DNA from: Impatiens glandulifera
Lineage: Eukaryota; Streptophyta; Magnoliopsida; Ericales; Balsaminaceae
Reading direction: 5' to 3'
Assembly: GCF_907164915.1 (NCBI RefSeq)
Contig: NC_061863.1
Location: 42,753,382 to 42,817,381, forward strand
DNA: 64,000 bases
The notes under the pieces are model-generated. The model was given only the letters and a program-made list of their open reading frames with translations, had not been told where the DNA came from and made no database searches. Both the position numbers and the translations under genes were made by a program. Positions within the stretch are counted from its first letter, which is position 1; the number at the start of each line of letters is the position of its first letter. Shown here one piece after another: positions 1-10,775 of this stretch.

Positions 1-589
1 TAAATCTGATTGGTTGAGCAGAGGTTCAGTGATTCAGACCTGGCGGTCAACTCTTCAGACCTGGCGGTCTAGTCTTCAGACCTGGCGGTCTAGTCTTCTA
101 GTGTGTAGGTCAAACCGGCTAGGTTTGTCTTTTACTTAATATGGCAACTGTCGGTTGGACAGTTGCCTGTAACTGGAAGATTGCCTTTCTGATTTATCCT
201 GGAGTGGAATGATCTTGTAGGACGATCTTCTGCAGCCTGCAGACTGTCCTCAGACTTGTATGAATATGGCAATACTAAGTTTGTTCCTTCGGTATCATTC
301 TCAACAGATAATCAAAGTATCTATTTGTACTGGTCGGTTGTTTATGTTAACCGGATGACTTCCGGTTTTTCCATAGCTTTTGATTGACCGACTATTCAAT
401 GATTCTGGTCTTCTGATTTGACCGATCTCTGTCTTTCTTGTTCGGTCAGGTTTTTGATCGGTTTGATTTCTTGATCGGTTGAGTTTCTTAACCGGTTGAG
501 TAATTTGACCGGTTGAATTCTTTACATGTTCCTTCACAAGATATTTATTTTTGTTAAGTTTTATTTAACCGATTTAATTTTATCTAACA
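1..589 (-). mobile_element. LTR (5' portion) of a retrotransposon, cut by window start
   Basis: The reverse complement aligns along its length with 62754-63400, an LTR of the same family at the other end of the window. The right edge TCTAACA (583-589) is the complement of the LTR start TGTTAGA seen at 62754. Bases 30-110 carry three copies of the motif cagacctggcggtc at about 24 bp spacing; the other LTR has the matching agaccggcaggtctg copies. From base 590 rightward the sequence is copia reverse transcriptase, so this element inserted into that older copia. In this orientation the outer end is the element's 5' LTR start, and the internal part would lie left of the window. Whether it is a solo LTR cannot be seen. 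Confidence 0.8.
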
Positions 590-1735
590 TTATGCAAGCT
601 TAAGAAGTCCATTTATGGACTTAAGCAAGCATCCAAGAGTTAGAAATTTCGATTTGATGATAAGATCAAAGAGTTTGAATTCATTAGATGCGAAGAGGAT
701 CCTTGTGTTTACAAGAAGTTTAGTGGGAGTAAGGCAGCCTTCTTAGTCTTGTATGTGGATGACATACTACTTATTGGGAATGACATTGCGATGCTAGAGT
801 CCGTAAAAGAATGGCTGAAGAAATGTTTCTCAATGAAAGACTTAGGAAAGGTCGAGTACATACTTGGAATTAAGATCTATAGAGATAGATCTAAGAGGCT
901 TCTTGTCAAGGAACTTATATTGATAAGATTCTTAATAGATTCAAGATGCAAGATTCCAAGAAGGGATTTTTACCCATTCAACAATGTGTATATCTCAGCA
1001 AGACGCAGTGTCCTAAAACACCTGCTGAGCTTGAGAAGATGAACAAGATCCCATATACTTCTGCTATAGGATCTATCATGTATGACATGGTGTGTACACG
1101 TCCAGATGGTGCATATGCTTTGAGCATGTGTAGCAGATACCAATCAGGTCCTGGAGAAGCACACTAGAGTGCAGCCAAGAATATCTTGAAGTACTTAAGA
1201 AGAACAAAGGATGATTTCTTAGTATATGGGGGAGATGAAAAATTGATCGTACAAGGCTATACTGATGCAAGCTTTCAGACTGACCGAGATGGCTTTGAGT
1301 CTCAATCGGGTTATGTCTTTATCCTTAACGGAGGAGCTGTGAGCTGAAAGAGCTCCAAGCAAGGAACTATAGCAGATTCTACAACAGAGGCTGAGTACAT
1401 TGCTACTAGTGAAGCAGCAAAGGAGGCCGTTTGGATAAGGAAGTTCCTAGATGAACTCAATGTTGTTCCTAGCATTTCAATGCCTATCGACATCTATTGT
1501 GACAACAATGGTGCCATAGCTCAGGAAAAGGAACCGAGTTCGAGCTCCAAATCCAGACACGTTATGAGAAAGTATCACCTTATTCGACACATCATCACTA
1601 TGGGTGATATTAGGATGTGTAAGGTGCATACTGATGACAACATTGCAGATCCATTAACCAAACCTATGCCTAGGCCCAAGCATGAGAGTCACACTAGGGC
1701 TAAGGGTCTCAAGCACATTGGAGAATGGCTTTGAG
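590..1735 (+). pseudogene. Degenerate Ty1-copia pol: reverse transcriptase and RNase H
   Basis: Reading across frames gives the copia reverse-transcriptase block YGLKQAS (about 612-632), the catalytic motif LYVDDILLIGND (about 749-784) and KDLGKVEYILGIKI. The RNase H part follows: GYTDASFQTDRD, ADSTTEAEYIA, then DNNGAIAQ, KYHLIRHI and ADPLTKPM before the stop at 1733-1735. The order and motifs are those of a Ty1-copia polyprotein C-terminus. It is broken by a stop near 646, frame changes between 749-1042 and 946-1167, a stop at 1165 and another at 1346. The 5' part (gag, protease, integrase) is absent, displaced by the LTR element ending at 589. No functional product is expected. Confidence 0.9.
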
Positions 1736-2565
1736 TTTGCTTTTGTATTATATTATGTATTTATGAGTGTTAGACACCAGTTTTATGTTTAACTTGATGA
1801 TTTTATGATATATGATATTTCATCCTTATTTATATTGTTTTTATCGATATTGAATAATATGTCCAAATAATTCATTATTAACATATGGGATCACCTTAAG
1901 TGTTCTGGTGAATGAAACCCCATTAAGTGAAATGAAGTTTTGAATTATTAAAAGTCTATAGTTTGAAATCATCAAATGGATATAGATGATTTTATAAGTT
2001 ACTATATTGTAAGTTGACTGATAGCGTCGGGTTTTATGGGCTATAAGGACATGGAGATGTCTAGTCAATTACATATATGTGTATGGATGATACATGTAAG
2101 ACTGACCCACCTTAAGACTCTCGAAAAGATATTGTAAAGTTTTAAGTTAAACCATGTTTAGTAGATTCCTCAGACATGAGTATGTTGTGGCCTCACTTGA
2201 TGATTGGTGTTTCTTTGACACTGTTAAACGCTTTCCGTAAAAGGGAGTTATAAAGGTAGTAGTTGGGATTGCTAAAAATTTAGTGGGAGCCATGGTCATA
2301 CAAGAATGGAGAAGTCTTCCTACTTCATGTATATTGTGATACATTGAACAGGAATGGTGTCTCGGCCACTTGAAGAGCGAGAACTGAAAATGCATGGCCA
2401 TGCTCGGATGGATTAATATGAATCATCCGTTTAATTGACAGTTCAAACTCAGAATTCAAGAAACATATTTGATAGAAAGGTATGAATGTTACCATATCAT
2501 CAAATAAGACATTAAGAGACAAAGGTATCTTATATTGCACACTTGTTTAAGGACAAGTGGGAGAT
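1736..2565 (+). other. Copia 3' untranslated internal region with polypurine tract
   Basis: This non-coding stretch lies between the RNase H stop and the 3' LTR. Long 3' internal spacers of this size are usual in this copia type. It ends in the purine-rich tract ggacaagtgggagat (2551-2565), the expected plus-strand priming site, directly before the LTR. Short reading frames here are not conserved-looking and are left out. Confidence 0.7.
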
Positions 2566-3427
2566 TGAAGGAATTATGTCCTTTAATTTAATGTGCAATG
2601 ACTAAACTTGGATAGGACAAATTAACAGATATAATTTAATCCGATTATTTTAGGAGTAGTAGTGCTTTGCTAGAAGCCAACTACGATTAATGGGGTTAAA
2701 CCTATAACTATTATAATCGGGTCCTATGAGGTCACGCACTTAGAGTTGACCGACTAGATAAACGAGAAAGATGATTAATTATTAATACATATTAGATATT
2801 ATTAATAATAAAAAATATTATTTATTTGTGAAATAAAATAATATATAATTAATGGTTAATTATGGAGTTAAGATTGTGAAATAAAATAATATATAATTAA
2901 TGGTTAATTATGGAGTTAAGATTGTGAAATAAAATAATATATAATTAATACATATTATATATTATTAATAATAAGAAATATTATTTATTTATGAAATAAA
3001 ATAATATATAATTAATGGTTAATTATGGAATTTTATTTAATACAAAAGGATTCACTTATTTGCAAAAAAAAATGAAGCGAAGAGAGAGAATTGTTCCTCT
3101 TTTAAAACGGCTTTTGCTATATTACGGTGAGAACTCCAAGAGGAAGAAATCATCTTTTAATCTAGCAATTGGATTGTTTTCCCTTTGTTTTTTTCATCCT
3201 AGCAGTCGAAAGTAAGGAGATCTAGTCGGGCTCGTGTGGACCAAGTAGAGGAGCAACACGTGGGGCTCTCGATTATTCATTACTACCAGATCTGATCCGG
3301 TTCACGCATCAAAGGTATATTTCTATAAACTATATATCATGATTCTATCAATTATGCATGATCATATGATTAGATGTTTAGATTAGATCTATAAATTATT
3401 TCGCTACAAACATCTAATTAACCAACA
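2566..3427 (+). mobile_element. 3' LTR of the degenerate copia element
   Basis: The LTR starts right after the polypurine tract with TGAAGGAATTATGTCC and ends with AACCAACA at 3427. The likely original termini were TGTTGG...CCAACA, so the start has point changes. Length is about 860 bp. It contains a 48 bp tandem repeat (2828-2970). There is no partner 5' LTR in the window. Confidence 0.7.
2828..2970 (+). repeat. 48 bp tandem repeat inside the copia LTR
   Basis: A unit starting GTGAAATAAAATAATATA occurs at 2828, 2876 and 2924 (period 48). The first two are nearly identical; the third drifts into a related AT-rich block that recurs up to about 3030. Confidence 0.85.
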
Positions 3428-3705
3428 ATATGTACTTCAAATTTAGAAAACTAAAAATATAGTATTCCACATTCAGTACTTTTAATTTTAAAATATTTGT
3501 TAACAAATAAAAATTATTTATGTTTCAAATGGGATAAGTACAACCAAAGTAGGAACTTGAAGGTGTTAACCATAGGTTGGCTGTCCATTTGTAATTAAGT
3601 TGTGGTTTTTGCTTCGGCAAAATAATTAAATATATTGATGTTGATAAAGATAAAGATTTTTTTTTAATCCATTTATGCTTTTATCTTGATTATTCTTTTT
3701 TTCAG

Positions 3706-3818
3706 AAACGGGAGGTGAGGATGATGGAATTATGGGTGTGAGTGATGATGATTTTTTCTTAAATGGAAATTCAAGTGATGAAGGTGATGCTAATGAGTTG
3801 AAAATAAAAAAGTACTAG
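3706..3818 (+). pseudogene. Acidic exon remnant, copy A
   Basis: This is a counterpart of the exon at 31840-31951. It has the same acceptor (tttttttcag) and donor (ag|gtaaatg) context and encodes an Asp/Ser-rich stretch with VSDDDFFLNGNSSD. Copy A has one extra A in the run before AGTACTAG (113 instead of 112 bases), which changes the phase at the donor, plus several substitutions. The surrounding gene is absent because neighbouring exons are not in this copy. Confidence 0.5.
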
Positions 3819-5537
3819 GTAAATGTTAATTAAACTTAAACCATGTTTGCTTTGTGGCTATTGGTTGCTTGTTGGCGCATCCTCTACGAAAAATCATTAT
3901 TGTCCATGTTCCACTACTCATGTTCATTTTGTGTGGATCAATTGAAAATCGTGTATCTCATTGACAACTTTATGGAACTTCATGTTCCTTCTAGCTTTGA
4001 AAAAATTGAAACCCTTTTGGTACATAGAGTTTTGATATGTGATTTCATCTAACTCAAAATTTTGTTTGTCATCTGGCCACCATTTACGGTCCATCTTAAA
4101 ATACAACTTGCAGTCTTTTCTACCAAACAAAAATATGCATGTTCTAAAAAATTGGGATCATGATCAGGCAATTACTTCCATTTGTTAAATGAAATTGTGA
4201 TCTACTACCCCTTTTTAGTTTAACTACAAATTTGACAATTTCTCACTGGGATTAAGATACAACTCAATTTTTGTTCTACAAAAATAGAGCTTGTTTGATA
4301 GAGTTTATTTTTTCTTTCAAAGAATTGTATTTTTTGAAAGAAAAATATACTACGAGTTAAATGACTAAAATGTCCTTTGTATTTAAGATTTAAAAAAATT
4401 GAAAGATATTTTAGTTATAATTTGCATGAAACTATTGATGATGTATAAGGAGTTTTCATCAAATATTTTTTTTTTTAATTTCTGAACATACTCAGAAATG
4501 CTATATGTATAGATGCATTACCCATCTAATTTTAGAAAATTATACCAACTTCAAATTTTTTTTCTTTCTTTTTTTGTATCTCTTTTGCATTCCTTGAAAC
4601 ACTAGACATTGTTCATATCTTGTCTGCAATTTCTGTTATTCCTATCCAGGGTACCTTTTGTATATTTGTCCCAATTAATGTTTATTGTCACAAACCTATG
4701 AGTTAGATTTATTGTCACAACCCTATGTTCTAATGGGAGTAATAAGGAGTGGGCCAGAGGTCTCTGTAGGGATATGCACCTGTGTAGAGTTTTCCTCCAA
4801 GATTCTAGGATTGTGATCTGACGACTATTAGGTCAGCTTAACTGCACACTATTCATTATACAACCTTTGTTGCTCAACTCGTACTCCGAATTAGTATTTC
4901 GGATTCGGATTGGATTTCGAATTAATCCACTTAATGCTCACCACTAATGTAATCCGTGAAGAACTTTTTTTTTGCTAAAGTTTAATAGTCAAATTATTTT
5001 GTTGTGACAATCCTTCACACATTACTTAAAACACAGTTTATTATTATACCACTAGGTACTGGTCCAGGCTGTTTGGGCATGTAACCACACTAGATATTAG
5101 ATGTCTTGTATTATTGTAATTAACATGATATGTTCCAAATAAAGGTGCATAATATATATATATAAAGATTTTGATGATAATTAAAAGTAGAAAAGAAGGA
5201 TATGAATATAATTGAAAAAGTTATAAAGAAATACAAACAGGAGAAGTTGTTCTAATTGATAGTATATAATTTTATAATAATTAGTATTGAGGTATTAATT
5301 AAGAAACCATTTTGGGGGCACTTGGAGGGAGGGACGGTGGCCCCCTAAAATTCAAAATTATTATAGCAAACTTTTAAAAAGAATATTAATTGTATAGTGG
5401 ATGACTTACAAATTTTATAAAATTATTCAGAGTTTCGATTCTCTCAAAATGCTTAAAATTATAGCAAATATTTGTATGATTAATAATAATAGATCATTAA
5501 TATGTATTACCACCTTAAATTAAATCAGCAATTATAA

Positions 5538-5539
<2 letters not shown>

Positions 5540-5574
<35 letters not shown>
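5540..5574. repeat. AT microsatellite
   Basis: A pure (AT)n tract. The copy B counterpart near 39549-39569 is much shorter, so the locus has changed length since the duplication. Confidence 0.95.
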
Positions 5575-5577
<3 letters not shown>

Positions 5578-7019
5578 TAACCGAAACTTAGTATATGATA
5601 AAATGTCTTAGGTGACTATAAAATCAATAATTAAACTACAACATGATTAAGCACTTATATATTATATGGATATAATTTTGATTATACTAATTCTAAATTT
5701 AAAGATTGACTCTTTCAATTCTATAAATAATAAATATGATATTTAATCAATTGTAAATTTTCATTTGCTCATATTTAAATAGGTTTCCACAGTAAATTAC
5801 CTTAAACAAACTGAACATCAAATAAATTGGAATGAATTATTTATATAATATGTTGACCTATTTTTATATTAGAATTGTAAAAATGAATTCATAACTTATT
5901 TTCTCAATATAAGTACTACCACTAAGGATTCAAAAATTAAAGTTAAAGGTATGTTTAAAAGGATAAAGAAAAATATATCATGGTATTTTGTTTACTTTGA
6001 AAATTCTCTTTGAAGAAACCATTGTATTAATTATAATTATAACGACTAATTTATCTCATAAACATAAAAAAAAATATGTGGTTACAAAATTATGATATAA
6101 AAATATTATCACACTAACGAATATTGAGATATAATAGATAATAAATCATTTTTGTATTGGACTTAGCCCATTATAACCCCTCTCTTATGTATATATAGTG
6201 CTACACTAATATTAATTATTTTAAAAACATATATTTATTAAAAATATTGTTAGACAAAAAACAAATATTACAAAATAAAAATATTCATAAATTATAAAAA
6301 CATTTTATCCATCAATTCCATACATATTAAATATGATATTTAATAACTTGTAATTTTCAGTGAATCATATTTTAATAAATTTTATTATATTAGTATTTTC
6401 ATTTTTAAGCTTTGGAAATAAATTATTTTCAACAAAAACAAGAAATGAATTGTCAAAAAATTTTAATGCTTTTTAAAATTAATGATTAAAAATATATATA
6501 TAATGTGCTCTTACATATAAATGAGGGTTCCAAAAATTTAAATTAGTGTGAGCTTGAAAAACAATTTGGTGTGACTTACAAATAACTAAATAATTATTAA
6601 TAAAATGAAGGATAAATGTAAGTTTTTTCATTTAAAAAAAAATAGATAAAGAATAATTAATTAAATTAAAAAAAATTAAGAAATTATGAATTAGTGTCAC
6701 ATAAAACATTTTTATTATTAAAAAAGTATTGTGGTGGATTTCGGTCCAACCGAACCTTATATAGATTTGTTCTCTTCCAACATTCAAATTTATGCATAGT
6801 GTATAAATTTTAAATTATAAATGATTAGTGTATTATATATACTATCATAATAAATAAATTGATAGGTTTTGAAAAAAAAATTTACATTATATTTTTATAA
6901 ATTATTTTTAAAATAAATATAAATATAAATATAGTAGCTAATGTTATATTTTTTAATTAAGTTATATTTTATGTAAAGGTAAATTAAATGAAAGATTTAA
7001 TTATAAATTATTAGTTTAT

Positions 7020-7050
<31 letters not shown>

Positions 7051-8598
7051 TATAAAAACAATACTCTGAAAATAAAATGAGTAATCACATATTTTTATTA
7101 TCAAGATTCACTTTGAACCTACAAAATACCTTCTTATGAATCACCCAATTCACCCGACTGCATTTTTCAAAGATAATTTAGCATTATTTGTTTTTAACAT
7201 ACTGAATTATATTAATTTTTTTTTGTTATAGGATCTTGAATCGAATAAGAGTACCCGAACAATGATCAATAGTTATTCATAGGAAATCTGATCCATTTTG
7301 CAAACAATTTTTATTTTTTTTCATTTTTCTTTCAAAAATTGACCCTTTTTTAGAAGGGATTTTCGAATTTGATAGTCACTCCCTATAATTCACATTCATC
7401 TCGAATCTCGAGTGAGAAGAATAATTAAAATAGTATGCACGACTAGAATACATTTCAAATTATCGATTTATACTAACTTTGATATTTTTTAAAGTCGCAA
7501 CCTAATTTACTTCTCGAGAAATTAGGAATGAACAATATTTTGCGTATTTAAACGCATTTTTAAAATTATGTTCGTAGTTCGATGTTTGGTTACACGTGAA
7601 AAAGAATTTCGACGTTATGCATCACGTCTCTATTTTAAACTTTTGATTATTTAAATAATATTATTTTACAACTTATTTATTTGTTTAATCTTAAACCTAT
7701 ATCTTAAGATAATTTGAGGTCCAAAATTTATCAAATATATAGGTTAATTTCATGTATTTTAAACTTAAAATATATGTAGCGAAGTAAAAATATGGTACAC
7801 AACTTACAAATCATTGTGAAAATGATCCAATTATCCCGAAGCAAACAAAGATTCCTAGCTCTTATCGAACTCCAATTTGACTCGAATCTTTCGTTTCCGT
7901 TTGGACATGGGTGCTTTTGACGCGCTTAAATCCTTGCCTCATTTGGGCTTTCTCTTATTTTATTGAGGATCTCTTTGGTGTTTGAGGGCTTGGGTTATTA
8001 AGACGCAACATAATTAAATGGATAAAATTTATTTTAAATTTATTAATTTATTTAATTTATTTAATTTATTTGTATCATTTTTATTTTATTTAAATAAATT
8101 TAAATTTTAATTATAAATATAAGATATGTTTCACGTTTTACCTGGTTTAAACGATTAAGTTGTATAGAGAAGCCTAATAGAGTAAATTATTTTTAATTAT
8201 AATCCAGTTGATGAAGAAGTATATTTCAGCCCTTGGACTTCATTCATAACTTATTTTTATTCAATTTTGCCCCTAAACTACATAAATGAAATTAGAAAAT
8301 TTGGTTTTGCCCCTACTCTTTCTACAAATGACCAAATAGACCATGCGTTAATTACTAAAAACTCAGAAATTTTATGTTTGGTTCATAAATTTATAAATTG
8401 CTATATTTATATTTATTACAAGTTTAAAATTTATATGTCATTTCTTATTTTAATTTTTAAATTTATACCGTTTCAAAATTTATGAAATGGTCTAGCATTA
8501 TATATATTCGAACTCAAATTCGATCGAGTATCAAAACTTTTACTCGAATTCGGCTCGATAATTCGAGTTACTCAAACAAGGAAACTCAAAAATTAAAT

Positions 8599-9313
8599 TT
8601 ATTTTCTATTCTTATTGATTTGATCCTTTTTATTATCATGAATTTCTTTATTGTTGTTCTCTTTTATCATATGACCACCACCACGTTCACGACCATTTCT
8701 TCGGGAATGATCTGAAAAATGACCGCGGTCACGACCACGATGTTTCTCTCTATAATTATATGATGTCACATTCACTTCAGGGAATGGAGTCGATCTAGTT
8801 GGACGGGCCTCATGATTTTTCATCACAAGTTAATTATTGTGTTCGACCAATAATAGAATGATATCAATTCAGAACACTTATCAAATCATTTTGCACGATA
8901 CTGCTGCTGTAGGAGCACATTTGATGCATGGAAAATGGAGAAAGTTTTCTTTAACATATCTCTATCGAAATAACTTCTCTACATAGTTTGAGTTTAGAAT
9001 TAATCCGAAATAACGCCGAATTATATTGACTCACCGATTTAAAATCTTGAAGGCATAAATGAAGCCATTCGAATTTCCTGAGGTTCGACATGAAATTTGA
9101 GATAAAATAAATTAGTTTGAAAGGTTTTCGAAGATACCTTTTGTCAACCTTGACCGATTTAACTTTCGCAAATGAGGTGTAAAATTTGGCTACCACGGAC
9201 GAGGAGGGAGCCTTAACTTTTGCTTCAGAAATGAGAGACTCGTGTTGATAACGTGTTATAAACATACAAGATAATGAACAAGAGAGATAACAACGAGAGA
9301 ATATGAAAACCAA
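8599..9313 (-). pseudogene. Copia gag remnant
   Basis: On the minus strand, EWLHLCLQDFKSVSQYNSAL (about 9020-9080) is followed in another frame by FHASNVLLQQQYR (about 8895-8935), then MKNHEARPTRSTPFPEVN (about 8772-8826) and an Arg/Gly-rich tail. These are consecutive blocks of a plant Ty1-copia gag protein (UBN2-type). The frame is broken several times, and the part before EWLHL does not read as gag. No LTR or pol is attached. It abuts the end of segmental-duplication copy A. Confidence 0.75.
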
Positions 9314-9967
9314 GAGTCTTACATAATGGTATCCATTAAATATATTGCATTTATCATAGTTTTTTACTTTTTTTTCTTTCTATAGTGGAGATAGTCGGTG
9401 AAAGAGTGGTATTTTCTGCCCTTGTCAAATAAAGTAGAGTGAATGATGGGTCAAGGACAATGAAAATGCGATTAAATAAAAGACATTTCTTTCCTAAGGC
9501 TATTTTGTTTTTATTGGTGACGGTGTGACGAACTCTTTTAAAAAGGTCTAGGAACACAATTGAAGGAATCTGAAATGATAAGAACTTAAATGATTTAACT
9601 TGTTTGAAATAAGTTGAATTTTGAATGTTTAAATTCGAAATCATTTGTTTTCCCTTTGACTGTTTAACCATACTTTGCGGACTAATCAGAACACTCTTTT
9701 CCGCCCGCCATCCTTTCGCTAAAGCATTCTCTTTTGTCTCTACTTCACTCAAGAACAATTCTAGAAGATAAATCGAAGTCCTGGTTCTTGGTCGTCACAT
9801 GGTGTCTCTTCCTCTGGAATTCTCAAGCTCGAACTTTGGCTGCACAAATCCCTTCTTCTTCTTCAATGTGTAGGCTTCGTTGATGAACGACTATTTTAAA
9901 ACAAACTTTGACAACGACTTTCGTCGGTAGATGAAGTGATGTACATTACATCGCGGTTCATCGAGTG
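9314..9967. other. No recognised gene; target flank of the split copia
   Basis: A minus-strand open frame of 134 codons (9354-9758) has no motif I recognise and no clear splice or promoter context, so it is not called. The right end is the DNA into which the copia element at 9973 inserted; its continuation is found in inverted orientation just left of 21698. Confidence 0.5.
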
Positions 9968-9972
9968 GTCCC
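9968..9972 (+). other. Target-site duplication GTCCC (left)
   Basis: The five bases directly before the 5' LTR are gtccc. The same five bases, as reverse complement gggac, sit at 21693-21697 directly outside the 3' LTR of the inverted half. This is the normal 5 bp duplication of a copia integration. Confidence 0.9.
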
Positions 9973-10193
9973 TGTTGGAAATAATGAATGAGTCATCATT
10001 GGGCTTGGGGAATATAAATATTTCCACCTTGGTTAATGTCTAAGTCAAACATGGGAAGTGGAGTAGTGGTTTGAGTAATGTAAAGATTCTTAGGAAAGTG
10101 TAAAGGTTTCTTGTATATTGTATATAAATAGGGCTCTCCCCCTCTCATGTAATCAACATAATAATATATAATATATTACAACTTTTCTCTACA
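9973..10193 (+). mobile_element. 5' LTR of the split copia element
   Basis: It starts TGTTGGAAATAATG and ends TTCTCTACA, 221 bp, with a TATA box (tatataaatag) near 10123. It is followed immediately by the primer-binding site. The 3' LTR (21698-21916, minus) differs by two substitutions and one 2 bp indel, so the insertion is young. Confidence 0.97.
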
Positions 10194-10205
10194 TGGTATC
10201 AGAGC
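10194..10205 (+). promoter_or_regulatory. Primer-binding site (tRNA-iMet)
   Basis: TGGTATCAGAGC follows the LTR without a gap. This is the usual initiator-methionine tRNA primer site of plant copia elements. Confidence 0.97.
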
Positions 10206-10325
10206 AGGTACTTGTGTCCTGACTCTCTTTCAGCACTATCTTTACTTTTTCATATTCCTTTTTAGCACTGTTGTGCTGTTTAGTTTGAAATTTCAGAGTA
10301 TTCTCTGCTTTTGTTAAACACGACA

Positions 10326-10768
10326 ATGACCACTTTCGGAAGCAATTTTTTTGATGGGCACTCAACCGGGAGGATGACCTCGGTTCTTTTGAATGAAAAG
10401 AACTACATCACTTGGGCGCGGTCAACAACTATTTTTCTCAAAGGGAAGCTCAACTTTGGCCATATTTCTGGGACATCAACACAACCAACCATATCAGAGA
10501 AATCCACTGAGGAAGATCAAAAAAGGGCCGAGGAATGGGAAGCCCATGACTATCAAATCATGAGTTGGCTTCTAAATTCCATGGAGCCGAGAATTTCCGA
10601 ATTTTTCTTGGGCAAAAATTCGGCAAAAGAAATTTGGGATTCCGTCAAGAAAAGATATGGAAATACTCAAAATTATGCTCACATATATCAACTGAAATCT
10701 GAAATCCAGTCCCTCAAAAAGGGATCGAAGTCGGTTACCGAAATTGTTGGTGAGTTAACTAGAAGACG
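10326..10768 (+). pseudogene. Copia gag N-terminal part, cut by the inversion
   Basis: The start chosen is the ATG beginning MTTFGSNFFDG, which fits plant copia gag better than the in-frame ATG 15 bases upstream. The reading continues through SVLLNEKNYITWARS, the gag motif region YQIMSWLLNSMEP and AKEIWDSVKKRYG to EIVGELTRR (about 10765). It then runs into non-gag AT-rich DNA (poly-Asn codons) and stops at 10803. The missing continuation, YLPRTNDENILQERDEQEG, begins at 25746 on the minus strand. Structural role in the intact element: capsid-like protein. Only the break point makes it non-functional. Confidence 0.9.
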
Positions 10769-10775
10769 AAATAAT
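10766..10775. other. Inversion breakpoint 1 (within copia gag)
   Basis: Gag ends here. What follows (10775-10900) is the reverse complement of the DNA that precedes the tandem array in the paralogue at 60240-60360, including gagtctcccc and the aataattttatt run. The second breakpoint is at about 25746. Confidence 0.85.

Larger units (their letters stand above)
3544..8600 (+). repeat. Segmental duplication copy A
   Basis: From CCAAAGTAGGAACTTGAAGG at 3544 the sequence matches 31609-32922, then jumps at about 4660 to match 38181-42218, in the same orientation and with small differences throughout. The left border joins copia-flanking DNA; the right border joins a copia gag remnant. Relative to copy B it lacks 32923-38180 and the Helitron at 38598-39103, and it has about 360 bp (5753-6119) missing from copy B. 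Apart from the exon remnant at 3706 it holds only AT-rich non-coding DNA and AT microsatellites. Confidence 0.93.

Noticed and set aside
9354..9758. 134-codon minus-strand frame
   Set aside because: No recognisable motif, no promoter or splice evidence; length alone is not enough in this region.
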